A stretch of 10,233 nucleotides of DNA from Candidatus Parcubacteria bacterium (GTDB lineage: Bacteria; Patescibacteriota; Patescibacteriia; JAACEG01), in contig JAGLTA010000073.1 of NCBI GenBank assembly GCA_023135505.1, positions 1 to 10,233 on the forward strand, in the 5' to 3' direction. Positions within the stretch are counted from its first letter, which is position 1; every line of letters begins with the position of its first letter. The notes beneath the pieces were generated by a model. That model was not told where the DNA came from and did no database searches. It saw only the letters and a list, made by a program, of their open reading frames with translations. Shown here in pieces: positions 6,991 to 10,233 of the stretch. The position numbers were made by a program, and so were the translations under genes.

Positions 6991-7016
6991 AGATCCTGAA
7001 TCAAGTTCAGGATGAC
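6991..7016 (-). repeat. Palindromic (REP-like) repeat, copy 2, inverted
   Basis: Reverse-complement orientation of the copy at 6873, same 26-base length. The stem arms are ATCCTGAA (6993-7000) and TTCAGGAT (7006-7013); the loop reads CTTGA on the minus strand. Compared with copy 1 the feet and loop are identical, and the only differences are three base pairs in the stem, each changed on both arms so that pairing is kept. Confidence 0.75.
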
Positions 7017-7095
7017 AATTATTATATTTAATAACAAAGTTATTCCTCCATCCCTCTTTTCTAAAAGTAAAATCCAGTTTTGTAAATAAATTAGA

Positions 7096-7152
7096 AGAGC
7101 CATAGAAGAAAAATATTTTTTGTATAATTCCGCTATGGCTCTTTGTTTTTTG
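7096..7152 (+). terminator. Probable terminator shared by clpC and the convergent 158-residue gene
   Basis: A perfect 10-bp stem (AGAGCCATAG 7096-7105, CTATGGCTCT 7133-7142) is followed by TTGTTTTTTG. The 27-base loop contains its own AT-rich palindrome. On the minus strand it lies about 30 bases past the stop of the 7173-7649 gene and is followed by TTCTAATTTATTT, so it could act in both directions. The loop is longer than typical, which lowers confidence. Confidence 0.55.
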
Positions 7153-7172
7153 TCATGATTTTTTTATAAAAA

Positions 7173-7649
7173 TCAGAAATGGTCAAAATTAAGTACTACT
7201 TTCGCGCGCTCATCGGGTGGAATTTCTTTCCATGGCGAGTAGGTGTAATTAAGTATTTCAGAATAATGACTTCTATCATTATCGTCAAAAAAAATATTTA
7301 CCCTAATTTTATCATAACCACATTCTTTAATACTATCTACAAAAATAGTATCCCCGCCAAATGCATTGCTTATAATAGTGCAATGCTCTATATCACCATC
7401 ATCGGTTTTCCAGACAAGTAATATTTCATCATGGCTTGCCTCATAACTTTTTTTAAAGCAGGCAACCTCAGTATTGTTCCTCCAGTCCTCTTTAAAAGGA
7501 ATTTTTTCGGCAACCCTCCGCTTTATAGCGCAAACATCTTTTCTGCCAGATGGAAAATAAGGTTTTGAGACTGATTTATGGAATCTGCCCCAGAATAGTT
7601 TAATATTCTTTACATAATCTTTAATTTCCTCCACACTTAACTTAGGCAT
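7173..7649 (-). CDS. Hypothetical protein, 158 residues, family not recognised
   Basis: I do not recognise this protein. It appears soluble, with no signal peptide or membrane segment. The N-terminal half is basic and helical (about 1-60). The central part alternates beta-like stretches (DEILLVWKTDDG 75-86; FGGDTIFVDSIKECG 97-111; KIRVNIFFDDND 114-125), and the end is acidic and aromatic. Three cysteines (C64, C89, C110) do not form a metal motif. It starts at ATG 7649 behind AAAGGAG (7665-7659), nine bases upstream: the only strong Shine-Dalgarno in the window. It ends in TGA, the only such stop here. It is monocistronic, with its own promoter candidate and terminators on both sides, so its neighbours say nothing about function. 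The ribosome site and isolation suggest a different origin from its neighbours. Confidence 0.75.
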   Translation of the reverse strand: MPKLSVEEIKDYVKNIKLFWGRFHKSVSKPYFPSGRKDVCAIKRRVAEKIPFKEDWRNNTEVACFKKSYEASHDEILLVWKTDDGDIEHCTIISNAFGGDTIFVDSIKECGYDKIRVNIFFDDNDRSHYSEILNYTYSPWKEIPPDERAKVVLNFDHF

Positions 7650-7658
7650 GATATACCT

Positions 7659-7665
7659 CTCCTTT
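7659..7665 (-). promoter_or_regulatory. Strong Shine-Dalgarno of the 158-residue gene
   Basis: On the minus strand AAAGGAG lies nine bases before ATG 7649. It fixes the start codon and contrasts with the other genes here, which have at most a weak AGGA. Confidence 0.8.
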
Positions 7666-7743
7666 ATTTAAGGTTTAATTTATTATTCATCCTTTTAGAT
7701 AATTATAATTATGACCTATACTGTAAAAGAACTTTAATAAAAT

Positions 7744-7772
7744 ATTATTACACAAAATCAATATTAAGTCAA
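7744..7772 (-). promoter_or_regulatory. Candidate promoter for the 158-residue gene
   Basis: Read on the minus strand: -35 TTGACT (7772-7767), a 17-bp spacer, and -10 AATAAT (7749-7744) preceded by TGT, an extended -10. Each hexamer has one mismatch to consensus. The start would be near 7737 with a leader of about 88 bases. The region is very AT-rich, so chance -10 matches are common; the -35 carries most of the weight. Confidence 0.5.
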
Positions 7773-7790
7773 TAGAAATCGCGTAAAATA

Positions 7791-7823
7791 AAAATATGAC
7801 GACTAAATTAGCCGTCATATTTT
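7791..7823 (-). terminator. Intrinsic terminator of the gyrB-hpf unit
   Basis: A perfect 11-bp stem (AAAATATGACG 7791-7801, CGTCATATTTT 7813-7823) whose loop contains CTAA/TTAG and could extend the pairing. On the minus strand it is followed by a T-rich tract, 21 bases after the hpf stop codon. A T-run also follows on the plus strand, so it would work both ways, but no plus-strand transcript is expected here. Confidence 0.8.
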
Positions 7824-7844
7824 TTGTTAGCGTATATTTCATAA

Positions 7845-8165
7845 TTACTTCTCGCTTTTTATTCTGCCTTTTATTTTTTCCTTATGCCGATGCAGGATAA
7901 CCCGCAGATGATCCTTTACTTTATCAATAGCTTTAAACAGCTTTTTTTCTGTTTTTACAACCCTTAATATTTTGCCCGGCACTTTAATATTTGCTTCAGC
8001 AAAAAATATCTCGCCCTTCTGGCGGCGCTGAGAATTTACTCCTATTTCAACTCTCGCTTCAATAATGTTGTTGAAATATTTATCTAAAGAGCTTATTTTT
8101 TCCTCAACATACTCTTTAATATTCGGAGTTAATTCAATATTAGTTGCCTTAATAATAATGTTCAT
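7845..8165 (-). CDS. hpf: Short-form ribosome hibernation promoting factor (HPF/RaiA family)
   Basis: Binds the 30S decoding region in stationary phase or stress, blocking mRNA and tRNA sites and preserving idle ribosomes. The 106 residues are the short form: a single beta-alpha-beta(3)-alpha domain with no C-terminal dimerisation extension. It begins MNIIIKATNIELTPNIKEYVEEK, continues through the second strand pair (RVEIGVNS, about 38-45; IFFAEANIKVPG, about 53-64), and ends with the conserved helix KKLFKAIDKVKDHLRVILHRHKEK (about 74-97), rich in basic rRNA-contacting residues. It starts at ATG 8165, ten bases after gyrB, with no Shine-Dalgarno, so it is almost certainly co-transcribed. Short HPF and YfiA cannot be told apart by eye; the family is certain. 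Confidence 0.93.
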   Translation of the reverse strand: MNIIIKATNIELTPNIKEYVEEKISSLDKYFNNIIEARVEIGVNSQRRQKGEIFFAEANIKVPGKILRVVKTEKKLFKAIDKVKDHLRVILHRHKEKIKGRIKSEK

Positions 8166-8175
8166 AAATAATTTA

Positions 8176-10134
8176 TTAAATATCTAAATTTTTTACATAT
8201 TTTGCATGAGTCTGTATAAAATGCTTGCGCGGAGCGACATCCGCTCCCATTAAAATTTCAAAAGTTTCATTCGCCTCTTCGGCGCTGTCTATCATAACTT
8301 TTTTCATCATTCGCGTTTTAGGATCCATTGTAGTCTCCCATAATTGATCAGGATTCATTTCGCCCAGACCTTTATATCGCTGAATTGAGATGCCTTTTGC
8401 TTCCCCTTCTTCTTCGTTCTCTTTAAATCTCTTTTTTGTAATGCTGTCTATAATCTCTTCTTTTTCTTCTTCAGAATAAGCGTATTTAGAAAACTTGCCA
8501 GATTGCACTTTATATAAAGGCGGCTGGGCAATATAAAGATAGCCGCCGTCAATTACCGGCTTTAAATAGCGGTAAAAAAATGTAAGCAGAAGCGTCCTGA
8601 TATGCGCTCCGTCAACATCCGCGTCAGTCATAATCACAATGCGGTGATAGCGCAATTTTTCAACATCTATCTGTTCTCCGATATTAGCGCCCAAAGCGAT
8701 AATCAGAGATTTTATTTCATTGTTCGCTAAAATTTTGTCAATCCGCGCGCGCTCAACATTTAAAATTTTTCCCCTCAGCGGCAAAATCGCCTGAAATTCT
8801 CGATCCCGCCCCTGCTTGGCGCTGCCTCCGGCGGAATCACCCTCCACGATATAAATTTCGGAAAGTTCCGGGCTGCGGCTTGTGCAGTCAGACAGTTTGC
8901 CAGGCAAAGTCAATCCGTCCAGCGCGCCTTTTCTTAATACAGAATCTCGCGCCGCTCGCGCCGCCAATCGCGCCCGCGAAGCTACCAAACACTTCCCTAT
9001 TATAGCTTCCGCTTCTCTTGGATGCTCTTCTAAAAAAATTTCAAAACTTTCCGAAAAAATATTATCTGTAATTCCTCTGACTTCGGCATTGCCTAACTTT
9101 GATTTTGTCTGACCTTCAAACTGCGGCTCCCTTATTTTAACGCTAACAACGGCTGTAAGCCCTTCGCGAACATCGTCTCCTGTCAGATTACTGTCTTTTT
9201 CTTTTAAAATATTTTTTTTGCGCGCGTACGAATTTAGGACGCGCGTCAATGCTGATTTAAATCCGAGCAGATGCATTCCGCCTTCAACCGTGTGTATGTT
9301 GTTGGCAAATGTAAAAACTTCCTCTTGATAATCTTTATTGTATTGCAGCGCTATTTCAACATTAACATCATCTTTCTCTTTCTCCACATAAAAAATATTA
9401 TCATGGGCGGCATCCTGTTTTTGGTTAAGATGCCTTACATAAGAGGCTATTCCGCCTTCAAAATAAAATTCGTATTTTTGCGGAGCGCCTTTGTCGCGCT
9501 GATCAAATAGCGAAATTTTAACTTTTTTTGTCAGATACGCCTGCTGGCGCATCCTGTCAATAACCTTTTTCCATTGAAATTCCAATATTGAAAATACTTT
9601 CTCGTCTGGCTGAAAAGTAATAGTAGTGCCTGTTGATTTTGAAACTCCGACTGGCTTGACTTTGCCTTGCGGCTCTCCGCGCTTATATTCCTGAATCCAA
9701 ACTTTGCCGTCTCTTCTTACCTCTGCTTTTAAATAAGAGGAAAGCGCGTTAACCACGGATACGCCGACTCCATGCAAGCCGCCCGAAACCTTATACCCCT
9801 CGCTTTCAAATTTTCCACCGGCGTGCAGAGTGCACATCACGGTTTCCAATGCTGATTTTTTTGTATGCTTATGGATTTCTACCGGAATTCCGCGTCCGTC
9901 ATCGCTAACTTCCACCATTCCGTTAGATAAAAATTTAATTTTAATATTCTTGCAAAAACCTGCCATTGCTTCATCGATCGCGTTGTCAACGACTTCCCAG
10001 ACTAAATGATGCAGACCTTCTGAAGCTGTATTTCCAATATACATTCCCGGCCTTTTTCTAACAGGAGCCAAACCCTCTAAAACCACAATATTGTCAGCGG
10101 TGTATTGCTGAGTATCTTTCTGTTTTTTCGCCAT
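8176..10134 (-). CDS. gyrB: DNA gyrase subunit B
   Basis: ATPase and TOPRIM subunit of type IIA topoisomerase, which with GyrA introduces negative supercoils. The 652 residues match the compact form of about 640, lacking the insertion found in E. coli GyrB. The GHKL ATPase domain shows E47 with D50-N51, DDGRGIP (78-84) and GGLHGVGVSVVNAL (118-131). The transducer follows at about 230-400. The TOPRIM domain has EGDSAGG (431-437) with its catalytic glutamate and TDADVDGAHIR (503-513) with the metal-binding aspartates. The tail has QRYKGLGEM (585-593), the GyrA-contact region, and DQLWETTMDP. ParE is the alternative, but overall these motifs read as GyrB. It starts at ATG 10134, 36 bases after the predicted transcription start, with no Shine-Dalgarno. 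It is first in a two-gene unit with hpf. Confidence 0.96.
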   Translation of the reverse strand: MAKKQKDTQQYTADNIVVLEGLAPVRKRPGMYIGNTASEGLHHLVWEVVDNAIDEAMAGFCKNIKIKFLSNGMVEVSDDGRGIPVEIHKHTKKSALETVMCTLHAGGKFESEGYKVSGGLHGVGVSVVNALSSYLKAEVRRDGKVWIQEYKRGEPQGKVKPVGVSKSTGTTITFQPDEKVFSILEFQWKKVIDRMRQQAYLTKKVKISLFDQRDKGAPQKYEFYFEGGIASYVRHLNQKQDAAHDNIFYVEKEKDDVNVEIALQYNKDYQEEVFTFANNIHTVEGGMHLLGFKSALTRVLNSYARKKNILKEKDSNLTGDDVREGLTAVVSVKIREPQFEGQTKSKLGNAEVRGITDNIFSESFEIFLEEHPREAEAIIGKCLVASRARLAARAARDSVLRKGALDGLTLPGKLSDCTSRSPELSEIYIVEGDSAGGSAKQGRDREFQAILPLRGKILNVERARIDKILANNEIKSLIIALGANIGEQIDVEKLRYHRIVIMTDADVDGAHIRTLLLTFFYRYLKPVIDGGYLYIAQPPLYKVQSGKFSKYAYSEEEKEEIIDSITKKRFKENEEEGEAKGISIQRYKGLGEMNPDQLWETTMDPKTRMMKKVMIDSAEEANETFEILMGADVAPRKHFIQTHAKYVKNLDI

Positions 10135-10176
10135 AAAGATTATAATTATTTTATTATTTTGTTATTTTTTTATTTA

Positions 10177-10204
10177 AGTATAGCACAACTTATCTTATTG
10201 GCAA
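10177..10204 (-). promoter_or_regulatory. Extended -10 promoter for gyrB-hpf
   Basis: Read on the minus strand: -35 TTGCCA (10204-10199), a 16-bp spacer, and -10 TATACT (10182-10177) preceded by TGC, an extended -10. The predicted start is near 10170, leaving an A/T-only leader of about 36 bases before the gyrB ATG. Its spacer length matches the two promoters at 2031-2104. Confidence 0.7.
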
Positions 10205-10209
10205 CACAC

Positions 10210-10226
10210 TGTACAAGATGAGTACA
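10210..10226. promoter_or_regulatory. Small dyad upstream of the gyrB promoter
   Basis: TGTAC (10210-10214) and GTACA (10222-10226) form a 5-bp inverted repeat with a 7-base gap, five bases beyond the -35. It could be an operator half-site pair, or chance. The window ends seven bases later, so the context is missing. Confidence 0.25.
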
Positions 10227-10233
10227 TAGGTAA

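Larger units (their letters stand above)
6828..7172. other. 345-base non-coding region between convergent genes
   Basis: No credible gene on either strand. It contains two 26-base palindromic repeats in opposite orientation (6873-6898, 6991-7016). Between them is an 8-bp inverted repeat (ATTATGAT 6917-6924 with ATCATAAT 6946-6953). A long hairpin followed by a T-run (7096-7152) lies near the right end. The stretch 7017-7095 shows nothing I can interpret. Confidence 0.7.

Noticed and set aside
7123..7128. TATAAT in the loop of the 7096-7142 hairpin as a promoter
   Set aside because: No -35 at proper spacing, and it lies inside a terminator-like structure between convergent genes.
7156..7175. 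8-bp hairpin TGATTTTT/AAAAATCA as terminator of the 158-residue gene
   Set aside because: Composed nearly wholly of A/T, overlaps the stop codon, and lacks a T-run on the minus strand; the hairpin at 7096-7142 is a better candidate.
8882..9510. Plus-strand open frames inside gyrB
   Set aside because: Shadows of well-conserved gyrB coding sequence.
1..10233. Alternative genetic code with TGA as glycine, as in some CPR lineages
   Set aside because: No in-frame TGA occurs in any conserved gene, and TGA serves as the stop of the 7173-7649 gene.
1..10233. CRISPR arrays, tRNA or rRNA genes, or insertion sequences
   Set aside because: No regularly spaced repeats, cloverleaf or rRNA-like sequence, and no transposase coding region were seen in any gap.

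Overview
The window looks like a stretch of a small, AT-rich bacterial chromosome. Translation starts with almost no Shine-Dalgarno sequence, the proteins are compact, and a core ribosomal cluster stands in its own transcription unit. This fits the Candidate Phyla Radiation (Patescibacteria, Parcubacteria-like), but that is an inference from style and not a proven assignment. TGA is used once as a stop and nowhere inside a gene, so the standard code applies.

Layout. On the minus strand, positions 18-1963 carry infA, rpmJ, rpsM, rpsK and rpsD in that transcriptional order. They run from a near-perfect sigma70-type promoter (-35 TTGACA, 16 bp, -10 TATAAT at 2058-2031). A second promoter (2077-2104) points the other way and serves a plus-strand unit. 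This unit has a 708-residue DUF262-HNH-AlbA_2 fusion protein, probably a stand-alone anti-phage or modification-dependent restriction protein, followed 38 bases later by clpC, a Hsp100 unfoldase for ClpP. A 345-base non-coding stretch follows. It holds two oppositely oriented 26-base palindromic repeats and a terminator-like hairpin shared with the convergent gene beyond.

On the minus strand again are an unrecognised 158-residue protein with its own promoter and the window's only strong Shine-Dalgarno sequence, then a bidirectional-looking terminator (7791-7823), and finally the two-gene unit gyrB-hpf, read from a promoter just inside the right edge.

How it fits together. Most of the window is housekeeping: initiation factor and ribosomal proteins, protein quality control, ribosome hibernation and DNA supercoiling. 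The accessory content is the DUF262-HNH-AlbA_2 gene, visibly poorer in GC than clpC and lying between clpC and the nearest promoter, and the orphan 158-residue gene. The most interesting items are that fusion protein, its position, and the palindromic repeat pair, whose arms differ by three compensatory base-pair changes.
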